DNA of 64,000 nucleotides, taken from IMG/VR virus record IMGVR_UViG_3300036985_006490, positions 1 to 64,000 of that record. The stretch is one strand, 5' to 3'. Positions 14,683 through 22,868 of this stretch are shown here, one piece after another; the first letter of the stretch is position 1, and each line of letters starts with the position of its first letter. Under the pieces are notes generated by a model. The model saw nothing but the letters and a program-made list of their open reading frames with translations. It had not been told where the DNA came from and made no database searches. The position numbers were made by a program, and so were the translations under genes. The DNA is from a virus.

Positions 14683-14948
14683 AAATAGGTTTTATAGGAG
14701 TAGGTAAATTAGGTAAAGATGCTGCCGAAGTAATGGCTGAATATCACTATGTTGAAGGGTACGATATAAATAATGTTACACCAACTAATTTTAAAATGGT
14801 TGAAACATTAAAAGATGTATGTTTAGATAAACAAATAATTTTTGTAGCAGTTCCAACACCGCATCATACGGATTATGATGGTAGATATCCAACATCGCAT
14901 TTAGAGCCAAAAGATTTTAACTATTCCATAAAAAAACCCCTAATGTAA
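14679..14948 (+). pseudogene. 5' fragment of UDP-glucose/GDP-mannose dehydrogenase-like gene
   Basis: 89 residues: an N-terminal Rossmann motif (GFIGVGKLGKDAAEV) and IIFVAVPTPHHTDYDGRY, both characteristic of the NAD-binding domain of nucleotide-sugar dehydrogenases, which are normally about 300-440 residues long. The frame stops inside the terminator hairpin (CCCCTAATGTAAGGGG), so the rest of the enzyme is gone. It is translationally coupled to the glycosyltransferase upstream and shares its A/T-rich codon use. Confidence 0.75.
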
Positions 14949-14956
14949 GGGGTCTA
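14932..14956. terminator. Hairpin terminator at island end
   Basis: AAAAAACCCC-TAATGTAA-GGGGTCT lies between the truncated dehydrogenase and the converging 14961-15155 gene. On the minus strand it reads as a GC stem followed by T-run. Confidence 0.75.
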
Positions 14957-14960
14957 AAAT

Positions 14961-15155
14961 TTATTTATATAATCTTTGTGTATCCAAATAAAGTCGTCTC
15001 ATGTTTTCTTCCAAAAGATTAATTTGTTTTTGGTCTTCTAATGATACTTCAAAATTTTTGGCTTTAATTTGTCTTATTTGTTCGGACATTCTTTCGTATC
15101 TGAACAACATGTCGTTGTAAAGTTTTCCTTTTTCATCGTTTGTTAAGTAACCCAT
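14961..15155 (-). CDS. Small coiled-coil protein, 64 aa
   Basis: Helical throughout with a heptad-like pattern (FRYERMSEQIRQIKAKNFEV, LEENMRRLYLDTQRLYK). A TATAAATATA box lies 13-20 bases upstream, so it belongs to the late-type promoter group. N-terminus MGYLTNDEKGKLYND is loosely like the LTE-x-EK tag. No function recognised. Confidence 0.75.
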   Translation of the reverse strand: MGYLTNDEKGKLYNDMLFRYERMSEQIRQIKAKNFEVSLEDQKQINLLEENMRRLYLDTQRLYK

Positions 15156-15197
15156 AGTCTTTTTTTATAAATATATTGCGGGATTGATAATTGTAAA

Positions 15198-15482
15198 TTA
15201 TTTTTCGTATTTGATTTCGGAGTGAGCTTTCTTAATACCGTCCAATCCTTTATAGATTAAATCCTTAACTTCAGGACGAGTTTTCTTTCCTCCCTTGAAC
15301 ATGGATATTAACTCTTCCAAACTATCAATTACTTCTTCACTCGCATCTATTACATCCAAATTACCATTGTCAGTATCTGTTCGCATAGGTTGTGTATAGA
15401 TATCCAAATCCATAGCAACAGTATTGGAACCTGATTCAACTAATTTTTTATACTGATTTTCGGTAATAATGACTTTTAACAT
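15198..15482 (-). CDS. Tagged protein, IITE type, 94 aa
   Basis: Starts MLKVIITENQYKKLVESGSN, a member of the recurrent tag family, with L-V-E-S as a possible cleavage point at residues 14-17. The remainder is an acidic linker and a helical C-terminus (VIDSLEELISMFKGGKK). It is transcribed divergently from the 15515 lipoprotein across a palindromic TATTTATAAATA. Confidence 0.85.
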   Translation of the reverse strand: MLKVIITENQYKKLVESGSNTVAMDLDIYTQPMRTDTDNGNLDVIDASEEVIDSLEELISMFKGGKKTRPEVKDLIYKGLDGIKKAHSEIKYEK

Positions 15483-15493
15483 AATCTTAATTA

Positions 15494-15505
15494 TATTTAT
15501 AAATA
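15494..15505. promoter_or_regulatory. Palindromic TATTTATAAATA between divergent genes
   Basis: A perfect 12-base palindrome containing TATTTAT and TATAAATA. It lies 11 bases from the 15482 start and 9 from the 15515 start. It looks like a two-way late promoter; the TATAAATA half equals the T4 late -10 sequence. Confidence 0.6.
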
Positions 15506-15514
15506 CATAAAAGT

Positions 15515-16090
15515 ATGGATATGAGACAAATTATAAAATTATTCTTCGTTTTGTCATTAGTTATTATGACATCTTGTTTAACTCAACAACGAGTAGTTTA
15601 TAGAGACTGCGATTGTGACACCACAACATTTGGTTTTGGATGGAATAATAACCCTTATTGGGGGTTAAACGACACTTATTGGGGTTGGAATCGTTGGAAT
15701 TCATGGAATTACTCTCCATATCAGCATATTCCAAGACATTACATCTACCCTAATAGAATTCCACCATCACAACCTTCAAGATACGAAAGAAGACAATCTA
15801 TTGGTGCCAGACCAAGTAGATTACAACAAAATGAGCCTATAATATACGAGAAAAGACCTTCCATACCACAAATTCAGAGAAATCCTCAACCAAGTCGTGT
15901 AGATAATGTATATCCACAAAGGTCTCAACCAAGTCGTGTAGATAATGTATATCCACAAAGGTCTCAACCAAGTAGGGTTCAAAATAACACTCCAAGTCGG
16001 TCAGAAACACCTTCAAGGGTTCAACAACGTCAAAATACACCTGTTACAACTCAACCAACAAGAAGTAGGGTTCAAAACAGAGAAAATTAA
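15515..16090 (+). CDS. Lipoprotein with tandem QPSRVDNVYPQRS repeats
   Basis: 191 residues with a lipoprotein signal (FFVLSLVIMTSC). An aromatic Asn/Trp/Tyr-rich segment follows (NPYWGLNDTYWGWNRWNSW). The C-terminal half is Pro/Ser/Arg-rich, with 13-residue repeats. The start could be the second Met (15521). It is likely an outer-membrane or surface-exposed lipoprotein produced in infection, perhaps for superinfection exclusion; that role is a guess from location only. Confidence 0.8.
   Translation: MDMRQIIKLFFVLSLVIMTSCLTQQRVVYRDCDCDTTTFGFGWNNNPYWGLNDTYWGWNRWNSWNYSPYQHIPRHYIYPNRIPPSQPSRYERRQSIGARPSRLQQNEPIIYEKRPSIPQIQRNPQPSRVDNVYPQRSQPSRVDNVYPQRSQPSRVQNNTPSRSETPSRVQQRQNTPVTTQPTRSRVQNREN
15886..15980 (+). 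repeat. 39-bp tandem repeat inside lipoprotein gene
   Basis: Two exact 39-base copies (15886-15924, 15925-15963) and a partial third. Each encodes 13 residues, so copy-number change keeps the frame. Confidence 0.9.
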
Positions 16091-16296
16091 GGTTTTTTTG
16101 GTTTTTTGGACGATTTTTCCTTCCATTCTAACCAAAAACCTGTCGCAACAATGACATTCATACCAAAAGACATCAAAATTTCATGTAAATCTTGGTAAAT
16201 GTTCGTTGTTAGGTGTACATGACCAACAATCCAGAATGGAATTGATAAATTTGATGCAATCCACTTGATTAGAAACTTAATAAACTTCAATTTCAT
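16087..16296 (-). CDS. Small membrane protein, 69 aa
   Basis: Two hydrophobic segments (FIKFLIKWIASNLSIPFWIVG and LMSFGMNVIVATGFWL) and a Lys-rich tail (EWKEKSSKKPKKP). The start overlaps the end of the upstream gene by 20 bases, which suggests translational coupling. Function unknown. Confidence 0.7.
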   Translation of the reverse strand: MKLKFIKFLIKWIASNLSIPFWIVGHVHLTTNIYQDLHEILMSFGMNVIVATGFWLEWKEKSSKKPKKP

Positions 16297-16747
16297 GTAA
16301 AAAATGTTCTAATTTGATGTTTTCGTCTGAAAAATGTCTTTTTAGGTCTAAAAATTGCTTTACAACACCATATGAGAACCCATATCTCTCACTAAGTTCC
16401 CATTTTTTCACATTTCCTCTCGTAATTCCGTCAATATAGTAGGAAACGTCTATACTTCTACGTGATATTTGGTTAATTGAGTATCCAAAACTGCTTTCAA
16501 ACCACTTTTTTAGTAAAATCTGATATTGTTTTTGTTCCAAAGAGAAAATATAGAAAAAATCATCAAAAATCTTCGGATTATAGTGTAATTTACCCTCACT
16601 ATTGTATTGAAAATACCAATTTCGTTCATCCAAATCAAGAATCCATAACTCTTTACCATACGGATAGTAAATTTTATCCGATAATAGTTCAAAAAGTCGT
16701 TTAGAAATGAATTTCTTTAGTTTTACGTTGTCAATTATATCCACCAA
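16277..16747 (-). CDS. Untagged member of the MFSLS/WFE family, 156 aa
   Basis: The middle (LWILDLDERNWYFQYNSEGK, then FDDFFYIFSLEQKQYQILLKKWFES) matches the body of many tagged proteins of this window: a Trp/Phe strand pair, an 'F-x-x-(I/M)FSL' helix and a 'WFE' helix. It lacks the tag and has an added C-terminal segment with ITRGNVKKWELSE. Closest relative here is the repeat protein at 20968-21894. Function unknown. Confidence 0.78.
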   Translation of the reverse strand: MVDIIDNVKLKKFISKRLFELLSDKIYYPYGKELWILDLDERNWYFQYNSEGKLHYNPKIFDDFFYIFSLEQKQYQILLKKWFESSFGYSINQISRRSIDVSYYIDGITRGNVKKWELSERYGFSYGVVKQFLDLKRHFSDENIKLEHFLHEIEVY

Positions 16748-16771
16748 TCAAAAAATAGATAATAAATTACA

Positions 16772-16951
16772 TTATGAGTGTTTTACTTCAGGTTTTCTTT
16801 TTGTTAAAAAATACCGTATTTTTTTAATGTCAAAGAATTCACAACCAACTTCGTAAACAGGGTTTTTTAAGGGTTCAAACGTCAAAACTTCATTGGGGTA
16901 TTTTAAGAGAATCTTGTTACCATCGATTTTAATTAAATTTATATTTTTCAT
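16772..16951 (-). CDS. Small hypothetical protein, 59 aa
   Basis: Start set at ATG 16951 (MKNINLIKIDGNKILLKY). Strand-rich N-terminus, KKIRYFLTKRKPEVKHS basic end. Little else can be said. Confidence 0.6.
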   Translation of the reverse strand: MKNINLIKIDGNKILLKYPNEVLTFEPLKNPVYEVGCEFFDIKKIRYFLTKRKPEVKHS

Positions 16952-16978
16952 ATTCAAAATATAATAAATTTTTTCAAT

Positions 16979-17010
16979 AAAAAAACCCCACTCTAAATGA
17001 ATGGGGTTAT
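16979..17010 (-). terminator. Terminator after the tagged 17023 gene
   Basis: AACCCCACTC...GAATGGGGTT forms an imperfect hairpin which, on the minus strand, is followed by a T-run. Confidence 0.7.
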
Positions 17011-17022
17011 ATGATTCAAATA

Positions 17023-17736
17023 TTAATCTTTTTTAAAGACGAGTTTATCACTTGCCTCACTGTAGTCATTCTTTACTGTTGAAAGTCGGTAACCCTGTTG
17101 TGATAAATAAGATTGAAGTTTCTGACTATCTTGTTGAGATAAATCAGGTCCTTTATAAACCGCTCTTTTACCGTTTAATCTACCTACGATTAAACCACCC
17201 TTAACTAATCTATTATAAAGGTCTGAAGGCGACTCTGCGGTTGCAGGTGTAGTTCCTGCTGCTGGTGTAGTTCCTGCTGCTGGTGTAGTTCCTGCGGCTG
17301 GTGTTGTTGCCACGGGTGCCGCAGCAGATGCCGCAGATGGAGCTGTTGTTATCGTTGCTGCCGATGGTGTTCCACCATATTGTCCTCCTGGAGTAGGTGC
17401 TGCTGCAGTTGCCGCTGATGAAATCTCTGTAGAAGGCATTACATTTTTCGCATCAGATGTCGCTTGTTGACTCTGTTCTTTTCTTGCATTCTTCGTGGCA
17501 ACAACCTTTTCTAACGCATCTTGAGTTAATTTACCCCAATCTCCGTCAACACCATCTCCTGTGGAACCTGTTTTTCCTAAATCAACCTTGTATTTATCTA
17601 CCAATATTCTTTGAATTTGTTTAATAACATCCTCAACTGTTGCTGCAGGGGCATCTTGTTCTGAAATAACCATACCTCTTTGATATCCCAAAAGGTATTT
17701 CATTTTATTTAATTCTTCGTTTACTAAATGTTTCAT
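17023..17736 (-). CDS. Tagged low-complexity protein with PG-binding-like motif
   Basis: 237 residues. The tag is MKHLVNEELNKMKYLLGY, then GMVISEQDAP; V-I-S-E-Q is a likely processing point. A segment GSTGDGVDGDWGKLTQDAL resembles a peptidoglycan-binding repeat. An Ala/Pro/Thr linker with three PAAGTT repeats follows, then a C-terminal domain (SDLYNRLVKGGLIVGRLNGKR) that looks globular. It is read behind the 17748 gene from one promoter. I infer an abundant virion or core protein. Confidence 0.85.
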   Translation of the reverse strand: MKHLVNEELNKMKYLLGYQRGMVISEQDAPAATVEDVIKQIQRILVDKYKVDLGKTGSTGDGVDGDWGKLTQDALEKVVATKNARKEQSQQATSDAKNVMPSTEISSAATAAAPTPGGQYGGTPSAATITTAPSAASAAAPVATTPAAGTTPAAGTTPAAGTTPATAESPSDLYNRLVKGGLIVGRLNGKRAVYKGPDLSQQDSQKLQSYLSQQGYRLSTVKNDYSEASDKLVFKKD

Positions 17737-17747
17737 GATATATTTTA

Positions 17748-18383
17748 TTATGCTTTGAGTTGATTTAATAATGTTGTTAGTTGTGTTAAATCAGGTGTTT
17801 GTTGTGTTGTAGTACTGGTAGATTGTGTTACAGTTGATTGTGAACCGTCATCTTGCAACTTAGCTAATATTGATTGTAAAGTTTGTAAATCCATTTTATC
17901 AGATTTAACACCTAAGTCAGTTGCAGATTTTGCAAATCTAGTATTCACAACATTAGTACCACCTTTTTGAGTATTATCTGTCTTTTTTATTTCAAGTGCC
18001 TTTGATAAATCGTCTCCAAACTTATATCCAGCAGGTGATGCAACATCTGGAACAACGACATTTGGACAAGTTGTCTTCGCTGCGGCAATTTCTTCGGGAG
18101 TAATTGTATAGGAACTTACGTATTCATCGAAAGTTTTTCCATTGAATGCTAATTTTGCATTTTCTATTTTACCATTCTTTACACTACAATAATTAAAATT
18201 GATATTTTTTTGTCTCGGAGTAGCGGCCCCCACTGTATTCATGTAAGCCGCAAGGCCGTCTTGTTTGGTTTGAGGCTGACCTGCCGAATTCAACAATTGT
18301 TCCGATATCACGGTTCCCGCCTTGGCATGAATAAGACCTTTCATCTTATTTAGTTCTTCAAATATATTAGATTTATTATTCAT
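17748..18383 (-). CDS. Tagged protein, EELNKM...VISEQ type, 211 aa
   Basis: N-terminus MNNKSNIFEELNKMKGLIH, then AGTVISEQLLNSAG shares the tag of the 17023 and 26592 proteins. The body has two Cys (FNYCSVKNG, AAKTTCPNV) and a Ser/Thr/Gln-rich tail. No family recognised. It is preceded by an ATAAATA box (about 18403-18409) and followed 11 bases later by its tagged partner. Confidence 0.83.
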   Translation of the reverse strand: MNNKSNIFEELNKMKGLIHAKAGTVISEQLLNSAGQPQTKQDGLAAYMNTVGAATPRQKNINFNYCSVKNGKIENAKLAFNGKTFDEYVSSYTITPEEIAAAKTTCPNVVVPDVASPAGYKFGDDLSKALEIKKTDNTQKGGTNVVNTRFAKSATDLGVKSDKMDLQTLQSILAKLQDDGSQSTVTQSTSTTTQQTPDLTQLTTLLNQLKA

Positions 18384-18425
18384 TATATTTTTTATTTAAT
18401 ATAAATACTTTGATACAACATAAAT

Positions 18426-20870
18426 TTACTTTTTCAAATGGTTAAATCTGAATGTTATTAACTCTTCATCCTGATTTCCCAACTTAGGACCGAGATATTG
18501 TCTGAAGTTTTGTCGTAGTTTTGTTTCGATTTCCTTTTCAACCTTCTCAGGTGTTACATTTGGTATTTCTCCTTTGAGGTAATTTTCGGGTGTATCAATT
18601 TGTACTCCCGCTCGTGTTTTCAAAACATCATAGATATCCACATTGACAATATTAACATCATCAGTTTCCTCTACGGAAGAAATTTTGAACTTGATGCTTG
18701 TGTTAGGAACTTCACCATATAAAGATTTTGTGGTTGAAATTTTTGGGGAGGGGTTAACGTCTCGGAATGATTCTTTCTTTTTCTTCATGACATACTCATG
18801 AGAAAATCCACTTTCCAACAACTCCATTTCCCTTTTTGACATCAGGTAAACTTTGGTGTCTATCTCATTATTGTATGTGTACGGTGAGGATCTGAGCATT
18901 TGTTTGCTTGTGCTATTGCTATATCTATCAAAATTTTCATACCACTTACCCTCTTTGTAAATGTAAACAGGGTACCATCCATAAGATTTCACAACATAAT
19001 ATTTAACACCGTTTCTATCTTTTGTCCAATATCCTTGCAAGTTTGACCCTTCGAACGGAAGTTGAGCTTTTGTAAAATCACCAGATTGGTAGTTGGGAGT
19101 TTTTTGACCACGTTTGTTTCTTGGGTCAATAAAAGTTTCTTTCGTTAATCCAGAATAATCACCATCCTCTCTGTAGTTAAGGAGGTAAAGTTCCAACATA
19201 TAAGTTGCATATTCCTTACGAATTCCAAACAAAGGGAGATATTCCTTTATGATATTCAGTAATTCTTTTTTGGTTTTGGCGGTTTTCTTGTATTCATTAA
19301 ATAATTTGAACAATCTTACGATGACTTTGTCTGATGCAATCTCGAAGTCCTCGTTCATCATATCAAAATCTTCATCATCAAATTCATCTTGACATGTTGT
19401 TTGGTGATGTCCCAATAATCCGTCTTCGAACCAATCTTTACACACCATGGTCATCAAACCAATTTGTTCATGAAAGTTCCAATCACCTGAATACACATAC
19501 GGCTCCAATTCTTCTTGAAAGATAAAATCATCTATTGCTTTATTTATAACAGCGTCCGCATATTCAAACTCATTATCAAATTGATCACACAACTTTGGAA
19601 ACTCTGTTTCGGCATGATATATAAAATCCTGCATGGTCTTCTTATTAAACCTTCTTCTCAACTTTATCATAAAGTCGGATGTTTGTTCAACAATCCTTTT
19701 GAGTTGAGATTCTGTTAAAATATAATCTTTTTTGATTTTTGATTCTGAAGATTGTGTTGGTATTGTGCGTTTTGGATCGTTCCAACCCAGTAAAGGATAC
19801 TTTGAACTTAAATAAATATCTTTCATCGGTTCCATAGAAAGAGCATTTACGAGTTCAGATTCTATAGTTCCAAAATCTCTAAAACCAATTCTTATCAGTT
19901 TAATTCCGTTATCCAAACAAAATTTGTTTTTTGCCAAATCGTTTTCTACTCTTTCATTGAATGCCACTAAACCTTTGAATCGTCCTTCTTTGGGGAAGAA
20001 ATGTGGTTCCCCGTCAAATTCCGCAATCACTTTCGTTCCATCTTCCTTAACAAATAAAGCATCCGCTTTTAACCTGTTTCTTAGTCCTATCCCTTTTATA
20101 CTGTAAGCCCCGATTCTTTTATTTTTTTCAATCTTATATCCCAAAGATTTTAATGAATCTAACATTTTAGATTCTCCCTTCCAATCAACTCCTTTATTTT
20201 TATTGCAGATAGGACAAGCAAATTCGAAGTTAATCTCGTTTGCTCGGGCCCAATCGGGGAAAAGTGTTACTGGGTTTTCATGATTATCACTAACACACTT
20301 GATATTTTTTACGACCAATCTAGTTTGATTAGATCCGTCACCTCGTGGAATTAAGTCAAATTCGGCATCTGTAAAATCAAGGGGCAAGTCTTTAGGAACC
20401 CTAGTCATAAACACACCAATCTTACCCTCCTTACTTTGTGGAAATCTTATGTTACGATGCTCTAAATAACATTTTTTACAGGAATATTGTGTTAAAATAT
20501 CTAATCTAGTCTCATCTATCTCTCCATGAACTACTCCTTCTGAGTCTGTTTTTTCACATATTATTCCCTTGATGGTTTTGTTACTGTTTTCATTTCTACC
20601 ATAGGCAACATTTTCAAAATTATATTGAGGGAATTTTTGTTTTAGTTCTTCAGTGATTTGTTTATTTTCTTTTTCTTTCAAATCAGACAATAGATTTTGC
20701 ATAGAAAGATTTTGGTCACCAGTTTTAGTTTTTGTGTTTCCAATCCATCGTGATATACTAATGTATTCTGGATCTTTACGAAATTCGTCCACAGTATTGA
20801 ATCTCTCAATATACTTCTTAACTGAATCCATGTCCCATTTCAACGGTCGTACTTCCAAAATTACTTTCAT
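18426..20870 (-). CDS. Fusion: PD-(D/E)xK homing-endonuclease-like domain, internal tag, phage protein
   Basis: 814 residues in three parts. Residues 1-345 hold paired cysteines (C131/C134, C219/C222) and a nuclease-like core ADALFVKEDGTKVIAEFDG followed by FCLDNGIKLIRIGF, as in Vsr/PD-(D/E)xK homing enzymes. Residues 384-396 are DYILTESQLKRIVEQ, the tag normally found at a protein's start. Residues 397-814 are an acidic helical region and then a strand-rich region (LQGYWTKDRNGVKYYVV). A homing endonuclease seems to have fused upstream of a tagged gene. ATAAATA at 20875-20881 precedes the start. Confidence 0.85.
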   Translation of the reverse strand: MKVILEVRPLKWDMDSVKKYIERFNTVDEFRKDPEYISISRWIGNTKTKTGDQNLSMQNLLSDLKEKENKQITEELKQKFPQYNFENVAYGRNENSNKTIKGIICEKTDSEGVVHGEIDETRLDILTQYSCKKCYLEHRNIRFPQSKEGKIGVFMTRVPKDLPLDFTDAEFDLIPRGDGSNQTRLVVKNIKCVSDNHENPVTLFPDWARANEINFEFACPICNKNKGVDWKGESKMLDSLKSLGYKIEKNKRIGAYSIKGIGLRNRLKADALFVKEDGTKVIAEFDGEPHFFPKEGRFKGLVAFNERVENDLAKNKFCLDNGIKLIRIGFRDFGTIESELVNALSMEPMKDIYLSSKYPLLGWNDPKRTIPTQSSESKIKKDYILTESQLKRIVEQTSDFMIKLRRRFNKKTMQDFIYHAETEFPKLCDQFDNEFEYADAVINKAIDDFIFQEELEPYVYSGDWNFHEQIGLMTMVCKDWFEDGLLGHHQTTCQDEFDDEDFDMMNEDFEIASDKVIVRLFKLFNEYKKTAKTKKELLNIIKEYLPLFGIRKEYATYMLELYLLNYREDGDYSGLTKETFIDPRNKRGQKTPNYQSGDFTKAQLPFEGSNLQGYWTKDRNGVKYYVVKSYGWYPVYIYKEGKWYENFDRYSNSTSKQMLRSSPYTYNNEIDTKVYLMSKREMELLESGFSHEYVMKKKKESFRDVNPSPKISTTKSLYGEVPNTSIKFKISSVEETDDVNIVNVDIYDVLKTRAGVQIDTPENYLKGEIPNVTPEKVEKEIETKLRQNFRQYLGPKLGNQDEELITFRFNHLKK

Positions 20871-20967
20871 ATCTATAAATACCCAATAAAAACAAAATCC
20901 ACTCTATTATAAAATAGGATTGTTATATTGAAAAAAAAACAATATATTTGGTGTTATAATCGATGCT

Positions 20968-21894
20968 ATGAATCCACGTCTCAAAAAAATCATGTTCAGT
21001 AAGTTAAATGATGATTTATCCAAGGTTGAAATAATTGTTTCCGAAAATAAATCCATTTGGTTCATCGACCGTGCAAATAAGTATTGGTATTTTGAATTGG
21101 AAAAATCAGGTAAATTATGGTGGAGGTATGAATTTTTCACCGATTTTTTTATTCTTTTTTCTCTCGAAATTAATGATTTTCAACCTATACTCTCTGAATG
21201 GGTGGAGGGAATACTCAATCGTGGGGTATCTGCAACGACTTCCTTATCATATAGACCATATATCGTGGTGGAGGGAATACTCAATCGTGGGGTATCTGCA
21301 ACCGGAGACCTTGGCATGGAAAGAATTGCCACGGTGGAAAAGATTTTTGATAGTAATGTAAACATGACTACGAGATCCGGGCACAGGCTTCATAGCACTG
21401 TGGAAGGTATCCTCAATCATGGATACAGAAAAGGATCTCGTAAAGTAGATGAGGTGCTCAATCATAAGGTGGCTATAACAGAATACTGTGGCATTATCCC
21501 AAGTTGTGATTTAGAAGAGGTACTCAATCACAAGGTGGTTTCAACCTTACAAAGTCCCGATATCGACCCATCATTTGTGGAAGCAGTCCTTAATCGTGAG
21601 ATTAACGAAATAGATGGAGGAGAGTTGTTAGATAATATTACGCTGGAAAAAGTTCTCAATCATAAGGTAGTTTCAATTTCACATGCAAATGAACAAAATG
21701 AATTAATACAACAAATTCTTGTTCATGAATTAATATATGAAGTTGAATCTGCAACTCCTTTGGACACCCCAGCACACGATTCGGTGGATGAAGTATTATC
21801 ATACAAAGTAACCAGAACCATACCAGACCTGAACGAATCACTTACAGAAATCGATATTTTATTGAACTCAATAGTACCACTTGAAATTCCTTGA
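20968..21894 (+). CDS. MFSLS/WFE family protein with eleven 22-residue repeats
   Basis: 308 residues. Residues 1-78 are an untagged copy of the family domain (WFIDRANKYWYFELEKSGK, FFILFSLEI). From residue 79 a unit of the form V-E-G-I-L-N-R-G-V-S-A-T recurs at a 22-residue step (positions 79, 101, 123, 145, 160, 182, 204, 226, 247, 273, 295), the first two identical in DNA and later ones diverging (VLNHKV, VLNREI). The repeat seems to be an amplified C-terminal helix of the family. It overlaps the converging 21868 gene by 27 bases. Confidence 0.82.
   Translation: MNPRLKKIMFSKLNDDLSKVEIIVSENKSIWFIDRANKYWYFELEKSGKLWWRYEFFTDFFILFSLEINDFQPILSEWVEGILNRGVSATTSLSYRPYIVVEGILNRGVSATGDLGMERIATVEKIFDSNVNMTTRSGHRLHSTVEGILNHGYRKGSRKVDEVLNHKVAITEYCGIIPSCDLEEVLNHKVVSTLQSPDIDPSFVEAVLNREINEIDGGELLDNITLEKVLNHKVVSISHANEQNELIQQILVHELIYEVESATPLDTPAHDSVDEVLSYKVTRTIPDLNESLTEIDILLNSIVPLEIP
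21201..21302 (+). repeat. 36-bp exact direct repeat, 66-bp period
   Basis: 21201-21236 and 21267-21302 are identical; they are the newest pair in a 66-base (22-codon) tandem array running to about 21880. Confidence 0.92.
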
Positions 21895-22398
21895 CGACCT
21901 GAAACATGCCGAATAAAGTTTTGGAAATAATTTCTTTATAATAAAAAATAGTAATAATCCTCCCAAAGCAAATGTTGCCACCGCAGCCACAGCGGGTGGC
22001 ATCGCAACCCCCATAAACACCGCAGTCGACATGACTTGTTCGTTCTGTTGTCTTTCTTGTTTTCTGAAATCCTTGAATTGTCTTTTCAACTTTATTAATT
22101 CTGATAATGAGGCAGATTTCATCTTTTCCTGTAATTCGTTAATCTTCTGTTTCGCCTCACCTTGTTCTTCCTTTGGGACACTACTAAGGTTAACATCAAC
22201 AGGGGCATTAGGGTTTGTACAACCAAGGATATTTTGGAAATCTTCCGATGATATATTCTCTCCAACCTTCTGATTAAATATTGACGCAACCTTATCCATC
22301 TCCTCACTTTTAGGTTGATTAACAGAAGAGGCTTCCATCATCACTTTTTTAACCAATCTTGTTAAATCTGACTCTGTTAATCTTATAACTTTTTTCAT
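21868..22398 (-). CDS. Tagged membrane protein (IRLTESDL type), 176 aa
   Basis: Starts MKKVIRLTESDLTRLVKKVM and then M-E-A-S, a possible cleavage point. A long charged coiled coil follows (KINELQEKMKSASLSELIKL), then a hydrophobic stretch (MGVAMPPAVAAVATFALGGLLLFFII) with a basic end. Possibly a membrane-active packaged protein. TATTTAT box about 35 bases upstream. Confidence 0.88.
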   Translation of the reverse strand: MKKVIRLTESDLTRLVKKVMMEASSVNQPKSEEMDKVASIFNQKVGENISSEDFQNILGCTNPNAPVDVNLSSVPKEEQGEAKQKINELQEKMKSASLSELIKLKRQFKDFRKQERQQNEQVMSTAVFMGVAMPPAVAAVATFALGGLLLFFIIKKLFPKLYSACFRSSRNFKWYY

Positions 22399-22484
22399 CT
22401 CAAGGTTCTTTATTATTATAAATATAAGAACTCATTATTATAGTTTATTGTGGAGGTTTTATATTTTTTTATTATATTTTTAGT

Positions 22485-22868
22485 ATGGAAAACCCTAAAG
22501 TTCATAATGTAACGGAATGCCCCTCATGTAAAATTCCAAAAGGATGGGGTGAAGAAATCATTATCACAAATAATGAATTGTATTGTGGTAAATTATTGTG
22601 TTTCAAGGAAGGTGCGAAATTCTCAATGCACTACCACATGATTAAAGATGAAACTTGGTATGTTGATGAAGGTCAATTCATTTATAGATGGATTGATACA
22701 GAAACAGCGCAAGTCAATGAACAAATCCTTAATGTCGGAGATGTCGTAAGACAACGACCAGGACAACCACATCAACTCGAGGCTCTAACCAAAGGTGTGG
22801 TCTTTGAAGTGTCAACAGAACACTTCGATTCGGATTCATATAGAGTATGGAAGGGGGATACACTATGA
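22485..22868 (+). CDS. Cupin, mannose-6-phosphate-isomerase-like
   Basis: 127 residues with a single cupin barrel: metal-site segment KFSMHYHMIKDETWYV (His, His, Glu) and RPGQPHQLEAL (His). It opens a three-gene operon with a nucleotidyltransferase (ATGA overlap) and a PfkB kinase, so it likely acts on a sugar or sugar phosphate. A zinc-finger-like CPSCK near the N-terminus may be structural. Confidence 0.9.
   Translation: MENPKVHNVTECPSCKIPKGWGEEIIITNNELYCGKLLCFKEGAKFSMHYHMIKDETWYVDEGQFIYRWIDTETAQVNEQILNVGDVVRQRPGQPHQLEALTKGVVFEVSTEHFDSDSYRVWKGDTL

Noticed and set aside
20968-21894. Diversity-generating retroelement target
   Set aside because: The array is variable, but there is no reverse transcriptase or template repeat in the window; simple tandem duplication explains it.
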